DNA from: Papaver somniferum
Lineage: Eukaryota > Streptophyta > Magnoliopsida > Ranunculales > Papaveraceae
Assembly: GCF_003573695.1 (NCBI RefSeq)
Contig: NC_039363.1
Location: 166,424,747-166,488,746 of the forward strand
Direction of reading: 5' to 3'
Length of the DNA stretch: 64,000 bases
Below the pieces are notes generated by a model that saw only the letters and a program-made list of their open reading frames with translations, searched no databases and was not told where the DNA came from. The position numbers and the translations under genes are program-made. Of the stretch, positions 37,915-49,411 are shown piece by piece (within the stretch, counting starts at the first letter, position 1; every line of letters begins with the position of its first letter).

Positions 37915-38279
37915 TGTAAACATGGGAATTTGACCATGAGCCGGGGTCACCATTACCAGAGCCGGGGTCATCATTAGCAGAGTCGGGGTCACTATTGCCG
38001 ATGGCACGGCGTAGGTGAGCTGTCTCAAGGACCGGGGTGCCTCGAAGGAAATAACTAGTGGGTGCCCAAGTAACCCAGCTGTAATAGTACATGTGTACGG
38101 CTAATAATAGAAGACTTACTAGAAAAGGTATTAGAGTATACGTGTACAGTATTTGTATATCAGGCTTTGCCTATAAAAGGAGGAATTCCTCCCGGAAAGA
38201 GAGGGAGTTCTCCAGATAATTATATTGTGTATTGGAATTAGTCTCTTCATTACCCTATGATAATTTAAGGGTGTTTACA
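37915..38279 (+). repeat. 3' LTR of the compact element
   Basis: Direct repeat of 36285-36648, ending GTGTTTACA, followed by the AATAA duplication. Confidence 0.88.
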
Positions 38280-38313
38280 AATAACGAGGACAACCATTAT
38301 GCTTATAAAATAA

Positions 38314-39197
38314 GAGTCCAATTTTGTGCACACTCCTCTAAAGAGTGTGCAGAAAAAAAATTGATCCTATTGATTGGACTAAACGGATTGCTAACAACCT
38401 ATTAATTTTCTTTTTACTTTTGTTTTAATTCAATTAAAAACTAAAAAATGAAAAAATATATATCATGACCTTAAATATAGCGATTTTAAAGAGGAATTAA
38501 ATTGATTGATTAGTTATGTCCACCGAATCAGTGGTGCAAATGTAAACTTCAAAGGGCCAGAGCAGCAAATGTTGGTTAGTGATCTCTTCGTGAGAATAGA
38601 AGAAGTAGCAGCCGTATATGAATTACAGAACTCTTGTAGAATATTTGGTCATACAAATGTCCAAGGAAAATTTGAATACGCTTAATTAATTTTGTAACTC
38701 ATAAATAAATGAGTACTTAGTACTATAAAAAAGAAAAACAATACCTTCTTGTTCCTCGATATGAAATTAGTTTAGGTAGCATATTCAATCAGTTGTCCAA
38801 TGCGTTTTACAGTAACTCATACAAAAGAATTCAACAAGTGTATTCAAACCATTAAACCCAGCTTAGGAAAGTCATCTATATAATCTCTGTCAGTCTTTGT
38901 CATTTTATTAGCAGCCAATCCGCCAAGTTCTTCGCCTGTAGCAACATTAAAACATGACCAAGCTGAAGCTTGTGAGGATAAAATCCGTGATATATAACTA
39001 ATTACTTCGTTTTCCCTTTGAAATCACTATATTTTAGGATAGGAAATATACTACTTGTCTTTTTTTAAAATTTTAATTGAATAAAAATATGTAATTTTAT
39101 TATTTTTAATAAATAGTTGACTGTTGGTTTAGATTAACCAATATGATCAATTTGTTATGTGCACACTCTTCAAAGGAGTATGCACAAAATTGGACTC
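38314..39197. mobile_element. MULE-like MITE with hairpin-forming ends (884 bp)
   Basis: Inverted ends of about 38 bp begin GAGTCCAATTTTGTGCA with three mismatches between sides. The flanks ATAAAATAA (38305-38313) and GTAAAATAA (39198-39206) look like a 9-bp target duplication with one change, as in Mutator-like elements; an 8-bp hAT-type duplication cannot be excluded. Each end also holds its own small palindrome (TGCACACTC..GAGTGTGCA). The interior is AT-rich and non-coding. Confidence 0.7.
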
Positions 39198-39206
39198 GTA
39201 AAATAA

Positions 39207-40160
39207 TGAGGCCTTGAATCCGACTCAAAGATTAGTAAACAATTATGCTTCTAAAAATAATTGGTTTAGGTAAGGTTAGACAGCGAACCCCTGCCATTGC
39301 CATAATTAAATTATGCATGAGATACTGTACAACCATGGAATACCTGGTAGAAGTAACAACGTTCTTCCTTGCTCTAGCTGATTCATTTGTTGATATTAAT
39401 GTTTCCGTTGTGGCCGACTTGCTGTTGTTTTAACAAAATATCAAGAGTTTCTTTAACAAAAGCTTGAAGATAGGGCAGGTTGCGTATGTCGAATTCCTCG
39501 ATCATCCTCTGACCTACCACAGGCAACAATTCTAATTGCATATTGGCTACTTGATAACAGGCAACAATTCTAATTGCATATTGGCTACTTGATAATTTGT
39601 TGTGAGCTCAGTCAATGCTCATTCTATTGTAGATACACTTGTCTCTGTCACGCACCAAATAATTTCTGAAAAGATCAAAAATACAAAATGATGTCAAATT
39701 TTCAATTGTACAAGGAACGACCGAAAAAAAAATAACAATAAGAATCATTTAAATATAAAGAGTCGCCTCATAGGGCTTTTATTAATGGAAATAACAGAAG
39801 TTTGATTACACTGGGTTTGATGGAAACCTAGCCACCAATTGGGCTTTTATTATTATTATTATTAAGCTTACCATGTAGATAAATTAAATATTAGTAATAA
39901 AAAAAATCTGGTTTCCATTAGGGTTTTCTCTCGTCTGCAAGACGATTTTCTCTTTCATCAATATGATGATTTTCTATTTCGTCAAAGGACGATTTCTTTC
40001 TTTTTAACCCTATTTTTTTTCCTCTCATCTCACTCTATTCTTTTTATGTATCTTTTAATCACTTTCCTTTGCTTTCTCACGTTCTAAATCTCTTTTTACT
40101 TTAGGGTTCATACATTTTCTGGTTTTTTGATCCTCTGGGTGCTGAGATCTTTTAAAAACA
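39207..40160. other. Intergenic, no gene recognised
   Basis: AT-rich; contains one exact direct repeat of about 35 bp (AGGCAACAATTCTAATTGCA and following bases) at about 39522 and 39557. No coding evidence. Confidence 0.5.
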
Positions 40161-41161
40161 ATAGAAGAAACCTCGTCTCATTCAGCAAGCAAAGACTATG
40201 AAGACCTTGCAGACATAATGACATCCTTGCTGCAAGATGATGGACAAGTTTTTGAAGTTCCTGAAGATATAGTGGAACCAAACACCGATCACAAATACAG
40301 TTTAGTTATTACCACCATCACTGGCAGAGAATATGGTATTACTATTCTCTACAATATGCTGCAAAGATCATGGAGACCATCTGAAAACTTAGAAATCCAT
40401 AGCTTTGGTAAAGATATCTATCTAACTCATTTTGAATTAGGGTGCGAATACAACACATCCCTCACAAGATCACTATGGGATCTTAATGAAGATCTGATGT
40501 TATTAGAGATACATGATCCAGAAAAACTACCACATGAGTATGAATTCAAATACGCGGATTTTACTGTCCAGATCTATGGCCTTTCGATGAGTAACCAGAA
40601 AGCAAAAATGGTGGAATTCATAGCATCTAAAATTGGAACTCCTTACCCTATAAACCAGTCAGAACACGCAAAGTGGGGGAGTTTTGCTAGAGTCAGAGTC
40701 AGGATATACATTACACAGCCAATCAAACAAGAACTGACATTCACTCTGCCATCAAAGAAAAAGTGTAATGTGAGATTAAGTACGAAAGATTGCCCAGGGT
40801 ATGTTTTTTCTGCGGAAGATTCAGACACTTCATGAAACAATATCCGGAGATGTCAAAAGAATGCGAGAAACTGGGATTCTTCTCGCCTGAGACACTTATG
40901 GAGAAAATGCAGGATATCATACTTGCTCGTCTGACAGAAGAAATTAATGCAAACTACAAACCCATAGTACTTCATTCAAGTCAAACCGTAGGAAGAAATA
41001 CAGAAGCTCAAAAAACCAGTAATGGCGGAGAAGAAAGAAGGAGCATAATTCCGACAGATCATGATACAACTCAACACAATCAAAACCCTACCTTTTTAGC
41101 TCAAACAATAAATCTCCTTCCATATTCAAGAACCCAGAAAATATTACTCTTTTTAAAATAG
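40161..41161 (+). pseudogene. DUF4283/zinc-knuckle ORF of LINE type, frameshifted
   Basis: A frame open from about 40161 (first ATG 40218) encodes a DUF4283-like region with LVITTITGREYG, ILYNMLQRSWRPSENLEI and PEKLPHEYEFKYADFTVQI. The same domain opens ORF1-like proteins of plant L1-type LINEs and related genes. Between 40766 and 40780 the frame shifts by one base. The continuation (to 41161) reads YERLPRVCFFCGRFRHFMKQ, the usual zinc knuckle, but its last Cys is replaced by Tyr. No endonuclease or RT follows, because the copia array begins 32 bp later. It is a truncated, frameshifted LINE ORF1 or a host-like derivative. Confidence 0.7.
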
Positions 41162-41192
41162 CCAGCATATCCCATGTGAATCCGGAAAATTC

Positions 41193-41227
41193 GAAAAATT
41201 GGTAATTTTAAAGCGTTTTTTCTAACA
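41193..41227 (-). mobile_element. 35-bp stump of the leftmost copia LTR
   Basis: GAAAAATTGGTAATTTTAAA and the following bases to CTAACA match the U3 edge of the LTRs at 48.85, 54.35 and 59.85 kb. The rest of the LTR is absent, so the array is truncated here next to the LINE-like pseudogene. Confidence 0.85.
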
Positions 41228-41787
41228 ATCCCCCACATGAATGATAAAACATATCGACGAAATACGAGAAAACATAATACATCAATATTAGGCTAAGGTG
41301 TCCCAGAGATTGAACCTTAACATAGTGAGAGGTTACCGGAACTGCTTGTTGTTTCGGTGAACACAATGTCTTGAACCGTCAACAGTGAGTGCAATTCAGA
41401 AATAACAACCACACTTTGATGTCTCAAAGAAAAAGAAAGCTGCCAAGCTCTTGTCGTTGTGCCCGTTTTGGCCGTGGGCTAAATCCCGGACTTAATGAAT
41501 GTCTCTAGAGAAAAAGCTCAAATTCTCATAGGAAGCGGCCCCACTTCCAACATCCACATAGGTGAGTCCATTAAGAGTATACTGCCACACTCCGCTTTAA
41601 GCAAAGCCATGGAACTCATTAAGATCTTGACAGATCATCCTAAAACATGCAGGTAGCACTATCATACGGTTACACCATAGGGAGGGACAAAGATAGTGCT
41701 TTCTCTCGACATCACCAAAAAATAGTTATCTCATTGAACCTTGATCTTGGAGATCCATTCACAAGGTTGAGTGTCCTTCATGGCTAT

Positions 41788-43037
41788 TTATTCTATGAGC
41801 TTGAGTCCCATCCCCTTCGATGTGGATCTAACTACCTCTCTAGATAACCCTTTCATCAAAGGATCTGCAATATTCTCTTTAGACCTTACAAAGTCTATAG
41901 AGATGATGCCAGTAGAGAGTAGTTGTTTCACTGTCTTGTGTCTTCTTCGAAGATGTATAGACTTTCCGTTGTATACACTATTCTTTGCGCATCCAATAGC
42001 AGCTTGACTGTCACAGTGGATTGCGATCGAAGACACAGGCTTGGGCCAGAGTGGAATTCCACCCAGGAAACCTCGTATCCATTCAGCTTCCTCTCCAGAT
42101 TTCTCCAAGGCTATAAACTCAGACTCCATGGTGGATCGGGCTATACATGTCTGTTTGGTAGACTTCCATGACACAGACGCACCACCAAGTGTGAAGATGT
42201 ACCCACTAGTGGATTTGCACTCATCTGAGTCTGATATCCAGTTAGCATCACAATACCCTTCTAGCACAGCAGGATACTTCCCAAAACTTAAGCAATAGTT
42301 TGAAGTTCCTCTCAGGTACCGTAGAACTCTGTAGAGAGCATTCCAGTGATCCTGCCCAGGGTTGCAAGTGTACCTGCTTAATCTACTCACAGTATAGGCA
42401 ATATCAGGTCTTGTACAGTTCATTAAATACATAAGACTGCCAATAACACGAGAATACTCAAGTTGATAAATACCCTCACCCTTGTTCTTTTTCAATTTTC
42501 AATTGGGATCATAAGGAGTAGTTGCAGGTTTAGCATTTTCATGATTAAATCTCTTAAGCACAGTTTCAACATAATGAGATTGACTAAGACTATATCCATC
42601 AGACATCTTTCTGATTTTCATCCCTAAGATTACATCAGCAGGGCCTAAGTCTTTCATGTCAAAGTTTTCGTTAAGCATGCTTTTAGTGGTATTAATACTA
42701 TCAAGGTTACTACCTAATATGAGCATATCATCAACATATAGGCACACAATAACATGAGAATCATCCACAAATTTAATGTAAACACATTTATCAGATTCAT
42801 TAACCTTGAAGCCATTAGATATCATTACATGATTAAATTTTTCATGCCACTGTTTAGGTGCTTGTTTTAAACCATACAAAGATTTTTTCAGTTTGCATAC
42901 TTTATCTTCATAACCTTTCACAACAAAACCTTCAGGTTGGTCCATATAAATTTCTTCATTCAATTCACCATATAAAAAAGCAGTTTTAACATCCATCTGA
43001 TGTATATGCAAATCATAAATAGAAGAAATATCAATCA
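41788..43037 (-). pseudogene. Copia copy A: RT and RNase H remnant
   Basis: Holds the C-terminal RT part, from [16 protein letters not shown] through YVDDMLILG, and the full RNase H part ([24 protein letters not shown]). An in-frame TGA at 42499-42501 separates them. Upstream of DLHIHQ the sequence jumps directly into the middle of an LTR at 43038, so gag, protease, integrase and the RT fingers are deleted (about 3.4 kb compared with copy B). Confidence 0.93.
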
Positions 43038-43357
43038 CCCACACCCACACCCACACCCGAACCCGACCGGACGGACGGCGGCGGCGTGCGTGCTTCTGTG
43101 CGAAGCACAGCGCGTACGGGAAAGGCAACCTTGCCCTAGTCTAGGCCTTCCCCCCTCACATAAAAGTCTAATGAACCAAGGTCCATGCCCTTATAGCCAA
43201 TTGTATGGTATTTAAGTCTAAAACTCTTTAGATTTTAGTCTATGTGGGACTAATGTTTTATCTATTCAAATGAAAAAAACAAGTAGTGGGCAATAGGTCT
43301 AGAGATCAAAACATAGTCCATGCAAATTTGGTATAACAAAACCGTTTGTTTCTAACA
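43038..43357 (-). mobile_element. Partial, divergent LTR joined to copy A
   Basis: Begins inside the LTR at the CCCACACCCACACCC tract and runs to the CTAACA edge. Its last 35 bases (AATTTGGTATAACAAAACCG and on) differ clearly from the other LTRs (AATTGGTAATTTTAAAGCG). The TATA box and 28-bp repeats lie in the deleted part. Confidence 0.85.
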
Positions 43358-43911
43358 ATCCCCCACATGAATGATAAAACATATCGACGAAATACGAGAA
43401 AACATAATACATCAATATTAGGCTAAGGTGTCCCAGAGATTGAACCTTAACTTAGTGAGAGGTTACCGGAACTGCTTGTTGTTACGGTGAACACAATGTC
43501 TTGAACCGTCAACAGTGAGTGCAATTCAGAAATAACAACCACGCTTTGATGTCTCAAAGAAAGCTGCCAAGCTCTTGCCGTTGTGCCCGTTTTGGCCGTG
43601 GGCTAAATCCCGGACTTAATGAATGTCTCTAGAGAAAAAGCTCAAATTCTCATAGGAAGCGGCCCCACTTCCAACATCCACATAGGTGAGTCCATTAAGA
43701 GTGTCCTGCCACACTCCGCTTTAAGCAAAGCCATGGAACTCATTAAGATCTTGACAGATCATCCTAAAACATGCAGGCATCACTATCATACGGTTACACC
43801 ATAGGGAGGGACAAAGATAGTGCTTTCTCTCGACATCACCAAAAATTAGTTATCTCATTGAACCCTGATCTTGGAGCTCCGTTCACAAGGTTGAGTGTCC
43901 TTCATGGCGAT

Positions 43912-46900
43912 TTATTCTATGAGCTTGAGTCCCATCCCCTTCGATGTGGATCTAACTACCTCTCTAGATAACCCTTTCGTCAAAGGATCTGCAATATTCT
44001 CTTTAGACCTTACAAAGTCTATAGAGATGATGCCAGTAGAGAGTAGTTGTTTCACTGTCTTGTGTCTTCTTCGAAGATGTATAGACTTTCCGTTGTATAC
44101 ACTATTCTTTGCGCATCCAATAGCAGCTTGACTGTCACAGTGGATTGCGATCGAAGACACAGGCTTGGGCCAGAGTGGAATTCCACCCAGGAAACCTCGT
44201 ATCCATTCAGCTTCCTCTCCAGCTTTCTCCAAGGCTATAAACTCAGACTCCATGGTGGATCGGGCTATACATGTCTGTTTGGTAGACTTCCATGACACAG
44301 ACGCACCACCAAGTGTGAAGATGTACCCACTAGTGGATTTGCACTCATCTGAGTCTGATATCCAGTTAGCATCACAATACCCTTCTAGCACAGCAGGATA
44401 CTTCCCAAAACTTAAGCAATAGTTTGAAGTTCCTCTCAGGTACCGTAGAACTCTGTAGAGAGCATTCCAGTGATCCTTCCCAGGGTTGCAAGTGTACCTG
44501 CTTAATGTACTCACAGTATAGGAAATATCAGGTCTTGTACAGTTCATTAAATACATAAGACTGCCAATAACACGAGAATACTCAAGTTGATAAATACCCT
44601 CACCCTTGTTCTTTTTCAATTTGCAATTGGGATCATAAGGAGTAGTTGCAGGTTTAGCATTTTCATGATTAAATCTCTTAAGCACAGTTTCAACATAATG
44701 AGATTGACTAAGACTATATCCATCAGACATCTTTCTGATTTTCATCCCTAAGATTACATCAGCAGGGCCTAAGTCTTTCATGTCAAAGTTTTCGTTAAGC
44801 ATGCTTTTAGTGGTATTAATACTATCAAGGTTACTACCTAATATGAGCATATCATCAACATATAGGCACACAATAACATGAGAATCATCCACAGATTTAA
44901 TGTAAACACATTTATCAGATTCATTAACCTTGAAGCCATTAGATATCATTACATGATTAAATTTTTCATGCCACTGTTTAGGTGCTTGTTTTAAACCATA
45001 CAAAGATTTTTTCAGTTTGCATACTTTATCTTCAAAACCTTTCACAACAAAACCTTCAGGTTGGTCCATATAAATTTCTTCATTAAATTCACCATATAAA
45101 AAAGCAGTTTTAACATCCATCTGATGTATATGTAAATCATAAATAGAAGCAATAGCAATCAACATCCGGATAGAAGTGATTCTAGTGACCGGTGAATAGG
45201 TATCAAAGAAATCTAATCCTTCCTGTTGTCTGTACCCCTTAGCTACCAACCTAGCTTTGTGTTTTTCTATAGTTCCATCTGTTCTAAGTTTCCTTTTGAA
45301 GACCCACTTGCAACCTATGGTTTTACTACCAGGAGGTAAGTCTACAAGCTCCCAAGTTTCATTTTGTTGAATGGAATCCCACTCATTATTTGAAGCTTCT
45401 TCCCAGAAGGGAGCTTCCGGAGAAGTCATAGCTTCCTTATAGGTTTGGGGTTCAGACTCTACCGTAAGAGTCACAAAATCTGGACCGAAACCTTTCTCGG
45501 TTCTGACCCTCTTACTTCTTCTAGGTTCGGTTTCAGCATCTAGAGACGGGGGTTGACTAGTCGAAGGAACATCTGAGAGATCATCGCGGACCCTTTTATG
45601 AGGTCCAGAACCTAAAGGGAAAATGTGTTCGAAAAACACTGCATCTCTGGATTCCATTATGGTGTTCTCACCAATTACCATGAACCTATAAGCACTAGTG
45701 TGCTCCGGATATCCTAGGAAAACACAATCTGAAGTTTTAGGTCCTAGTTTGGTTTTCTTGGAACGAGGAGTGGCCACCTTGGCCAAACACCCCCACACTT
45801 TAAAGTATTCATAGGACGGTTGTCTTCCTTTCCATAACTCATATGGAGTTTTGTCGGATTTCTTAAATGGAACTCGGTTCAAGATATAGAAAGCAGAGAG
45901 AATTGCTTCCCCCCAAAGGTTCGAAGGTAGCCCTGAACTAGCTAACATAGCGTTCACCATATCTATGAGTGTTCGGTTTTTTCCTTTCAGCTACTCCATT
46001 CGACTCAGGTGAAGAAGGTGCAGTAGTTTTATGAATGATGCCATTAAGTTTGCAGAATTCTCCTATAGGTATCACATACTCACCGCCTCGGTCCGACCTA
46101 AGAGTTTTAATAGTAACACCTCTTTGGTTTTCTACTTCAAGTTTATATAATTTGAAAGCGTCTAAGGCTTCATCTTTACTTGTAAGAAGATAAACCTGAC
46201 AGTATCTTGAGTGATCATCTATAAAAGTGATGTACCATTTTTTACCTCCTCTAGTTGGTGTTGATTTCAAATCTCCCAAATCTGAGTGGATTAGTTCTAG
46301 GGGAGTTGTACTACGTTCAACCTTTTTGTTAAAGGGTTTTCTAGCATATTTAGATTCAACACAAATTTCACATTTATGACCTCTGTCAAAGTTTATTTTA
46401 GGAATGCAGCCTAATTTAGCAAGTCTTTCAATAGATTTGAAATTAACATGTCCTAGTCTATCATGCCAAACATGTGAGGAGTCACAAACATAAGCAGAAG
46501 AAGATGCATTATCATTCAAGTTCAAAGAAAGTACACTAAGCTTAATCATGTTATCAGTGACATATCCTTTTCCTACGAAATCACCACCTTTAGAGATTAC
46601 AACCTTGTTAGACTCAGCTACAAATTTAAAACCTTTCCCAAGTAAGATGGTTTCTGAGATAAGATTCTTGCATATGTCCGGGACGTGATACACGTCATTC
46701 AATGCGAGAGTTTTTCCTGAAGTGAGTTTCAATTCAACCTTGCCTTTTCCCACCACTTTAGAGGTACAAGAGTTTCCCATAAACAATTTCTCGTCGTCTC
46801 CTACTTTGTTATAGGAGGAGAAAGCATTTCTGAATTTACAGACATGCCTGGTGGCTCCAGAATCAAGCCACCAGTCTCTCACATTGGTCACACTAGAGAC

Positions 46901-47811
46901 AAGGTTGACTTCAGACACCATGCCAGTAAAATATCCAGAATCATCTACTACGTTTGCCTTATTTTTCTGTTTAGGATCATTTTTGGTCTTTTTAGGTGCC
47001 CTGCAATCTTTGGCATATGACCAGTTTTCCCACAGTTATAGCAGTCGCCTTTGATGGTGTTTTTGGAGACACCACCCTTTGGCTTAAGATGGTTACCTTT
47101 GGAGTTACGTTGTTTGTTACGTTTACCATTTTTGCTGGATTCTCCTTGCCTTTTCTTTGACGCAGCATTATCGTCCAGGACATGAGCTTTGTTGGACATG
47201 TCTTTGCTCAGCATCAGGCTTTTGTCCTTGAAGCACATAAGTTCCTCCACCTGGATCTTTTTCACCAGCTCCACCATGGTGATTTCGCGATTCTTGTGTC
47301 GCAGCCTCCTCTTGTACTCGTTCCATGAGGGTGGTAGCTTTTCAATCACTGCAGATACTTGTAGAGATTCATCAATATGCATGCCTTCAGCAAGAATTTC
47401 GTTGATGAGTAGCTGGAGTTCGACGAATTGTTGTACAACAGGCTTTTCATCAGTCATCTTATATTCCAGGAACCTAGCCACCAAGAACTTCTTGCTTCCA
47501 GCAGCTTCAACAAGATATTTTTCTTCTAGGGCTTCCCATAAATCAAAAGCAGTAAAATTCTCTTTTGCATTATAAAAGTCGTACAAGGAGTCATCCAGAC
47601 AGTTAAGAATATGGTTTTTGCACATGTAATTTTTCCTAGTCCACCTATCCAGTCTATCTTCATAACCACGGTCATGAAGCCTTCTTGAGGGTCTTTCTAA
47701 GGCAACTTCATCCAGCCTTTGGTCTTTTAAGAAGAATAAAATTTTGGACTGCCATCGTTTAAAGTCTTTGCCACTAAACTTTGGGGGTTTGTCTACAGTA
47801 TTGTTTCCCAT
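43912..47811 (-). pseudogene. Copia copy B: gag-pol with two frameshifts, RT-RNase H intact
   Basis: Gag starts at 47811 (MGNNTVDKPPKFSGKDF). A one-base deletion near 47013 breaks the zinc knuckle (CYNCGKTGHMPK). The next frame (46921-45938) carries protease WWLDSGATRHVC and integrase HVWHDRLGHVNF, HSDLGD and RSDRGGEY. An extra T in a T-run near 45975 shifts the frame after GVAERK. The last frame (45960-43912) has the integrase C-terminal part, RT ([24 protein letters not shown]) and RNase H (YCDANW). Unlike copies A, C, D and E it has TGC, not TGA, at the RT/RNase H border, so RT-RNase H is open. Adjacent to a complete LTR (47852-48851). Confidence 0.95.
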
Positions 47812-48178
47812 GTTGTTACAAAATATAGTAAAGAGGATATTGCCATTAGAATGTTGGAGAAAGTACTAATAATGTAACTGAGAAGAAGATACTTAGCTCA
47901 AAATAATGTTGTTCATGTTGCTGCACAGAAAATGTAGAGGCACTTAAACTACGCTGTCCTAAAGGCAATATCGCCTGCCACTCCTCTGAGATGCTACAGC
48001 AGTTGGCGAGTCACCTCCAGGATACAACTACAGTTAGTACCCCTCAATGTAGCATACAATGAGGGTACCCTTAGAGCTTGGCAGAACTTAAAACAGTAGA
48101 AGAGATGTTTACAGAAAAACAGAGGGAGAGTAGAAGAGATGTTTCTCTGTGGTGTGTCAAATGAGCTCAAGACTCCTC

Positions 48179-48188
48179 CCTTATATAG
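48179..48188 (-). promoter_or_regulatory. TATA box of the copia LTR (B/C)
   Basis: Minus-strand CTATATAAGG, followed about 30 bases on by a TTTGACACACCACAGAG region that could hold the start site. The same box is found in the other two full LTRs. Confidence 0.6.
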
Positions 48189-48326
48189 TGTTTAAGACGT
48201 TACAAACGAGAGGAAAAAAGCATGCAACCAAACCATGCGTATGACAGAAATACTGGTAATGCTGGGTTAAAAACAGTGTTGCTTTTGTCAGGCTTAGAGC
48301 AGTGTGTTGTCAAGAAGCCAAGCCAA

Positions 48327-48457
48327 ACATGTACGGACAAGAAACCCAAAACAAATACGTACAGACAAGAAAGCCAGGACAAACATGTGCAGACAAGGAA
48401 AGCAAGACAAACACGTACAGACAAGAAAGCCAAGACAAACATGTGCAGACAAAGAAG
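48327..48457 (-). repeat. 28-bp tandem repeats in U3 (B/C LTR)
   Basis: About 4.6 units of 28 bp, each with ACATGTGCAGACAAG or ACGTACAGACAAG and alternating ACATGT/ACGTAC palindromic cores. They lie about 140-270 bp upstream of the TATA box on the minus strand, an enhancer-like position. Confidence 0.8.
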
Positions 48458-49411
48458 AAGATTCTTCTACATGTGTGTAAAACACGTATCAAAAGTTTCA
48501 GCAAAAAGATAGGATCTAATGAACCCACACCCACACCCGAACCCGAGCCCGACCCGACCGACCGGACGGACGGCGGAGGCGTGCGTGCTTCTGTGCGAAG
48601 CACTGCGCGTACGGGAAAGGCAACCTTGCCCTAGTCTAAGCCTTCCCTCCAAGCACAAAAGTCTAATGACCCAAGGGCCATGCCCTTATAGCCAATTCTA
48701 TGGTATTTATGTCTAAAACTCTTTAGATTTTAGTCAATGTGGGACTATTGTTTTATCTATTCAAAAGAAAAAACAATTAATGGGCAATAGGTCTAGGGAT
48801 CAAAACATAGTCCATGGAAAAATTGGTAATTTTAAAGCGTTTTTTCTAACAATCCCCCACATGAATGATAAAACATATCGACGAAATACGAGAAAACATA
48901 ATACATCAATATTAGGCTAAGGTGTCCCAGAGATTGAACCTTAACATAGTGAGAGGTTACCGGAACTGCTTGTTGTTTCGGTGAACACAATGTCTTGAAC
49001 CGTCAACAGTGAGTGCAATTCAGAAATAACAACCACACTTTGATGTCTCAAAGAAAAAGAAAGCTGCCAAGCTCTTGCCGTTGTGCCCGTTTTGGCCGTG
49101 GGCTAAATCCCGGACTTAATGAATGTCTCTAGAGAAAAAGCTCAAATTCTCATAGGAAGCGGCCCCACTTCCAACATCCACATAGGTGAGTCCATTAAGA
49201 GTATCCTGCCACACTCCGCTTTAAGCAAAGCCATGGAACTCATTAAGATCTTGACAGATCATCCTAAAACATGCAGGTAGCACTATCATACGGTTACACC
49301 ATAGGGAGGGACAAAGATAGTGCTTTCTCTCGACATCACCAAAAATTAGTTATCTCATTGAACCTTGATCTTGGAGCTCCATTCACAAGGTTGAGTGTCC
49401 TTCATGGCGAT

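Larger units (their letters stand above)
36285..38279 (+). mobile_element. Compact non-autonomous LTR retrotransposon (1995 bp)
   Basis: LTRs of 364 bp (36285-36648) and 365 bp (37915-38279) begin TGTAAACATG and end GTGTT(T)ACA. A perfect 5-bp target duplication AATAA flanks the element (36280-36284 and 38280-38284). TTTGGCGACTTCACTGGGGA follows the first LTR as a TGGCGAC-type primer site, and CAGTCAGGGGGCTAA precedes the second LTR as polypurine tract. The 1.27-kb interior has only short frames with no retroviral domain. Size and structure suggest a TRIM/LARD-like parasite of a gypsy element. Each LTR has TATAAAAG (36542 and 38172) and short GGGGTCA-CATTA-CAGAG repeats. Confidence 0.88.
47852..48851 (-). 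mobile_element. Copia LTR shared by copies B and C
   Basis: The right edge (minus-strand TGTTAGAAAAAACGC after the polypurine tract) is clear. The left edge is set at TGTTGG (minus ...CCAACA), mirroring TGTTAG, but no canonical primer site adjoins it, so the true edge may differ. Contains U3 28-bp repeats and a TATA box. Confidence 0.75.

Noticed and set aside
39522..39592. Exact direct repeat of about 35 bp
   Set aside because: Local tandem duplication without other transposon signs; listed only within the intergenic entry.
48200..48603. Cys/Phe/Leu-rich frames overlapping the copia LTR, repeated near 53.7 and 59.2 kb
   Set aside because: They translate the 28-bp LTR repeats and lie in promoter DNA, with the same positions in every LTR.
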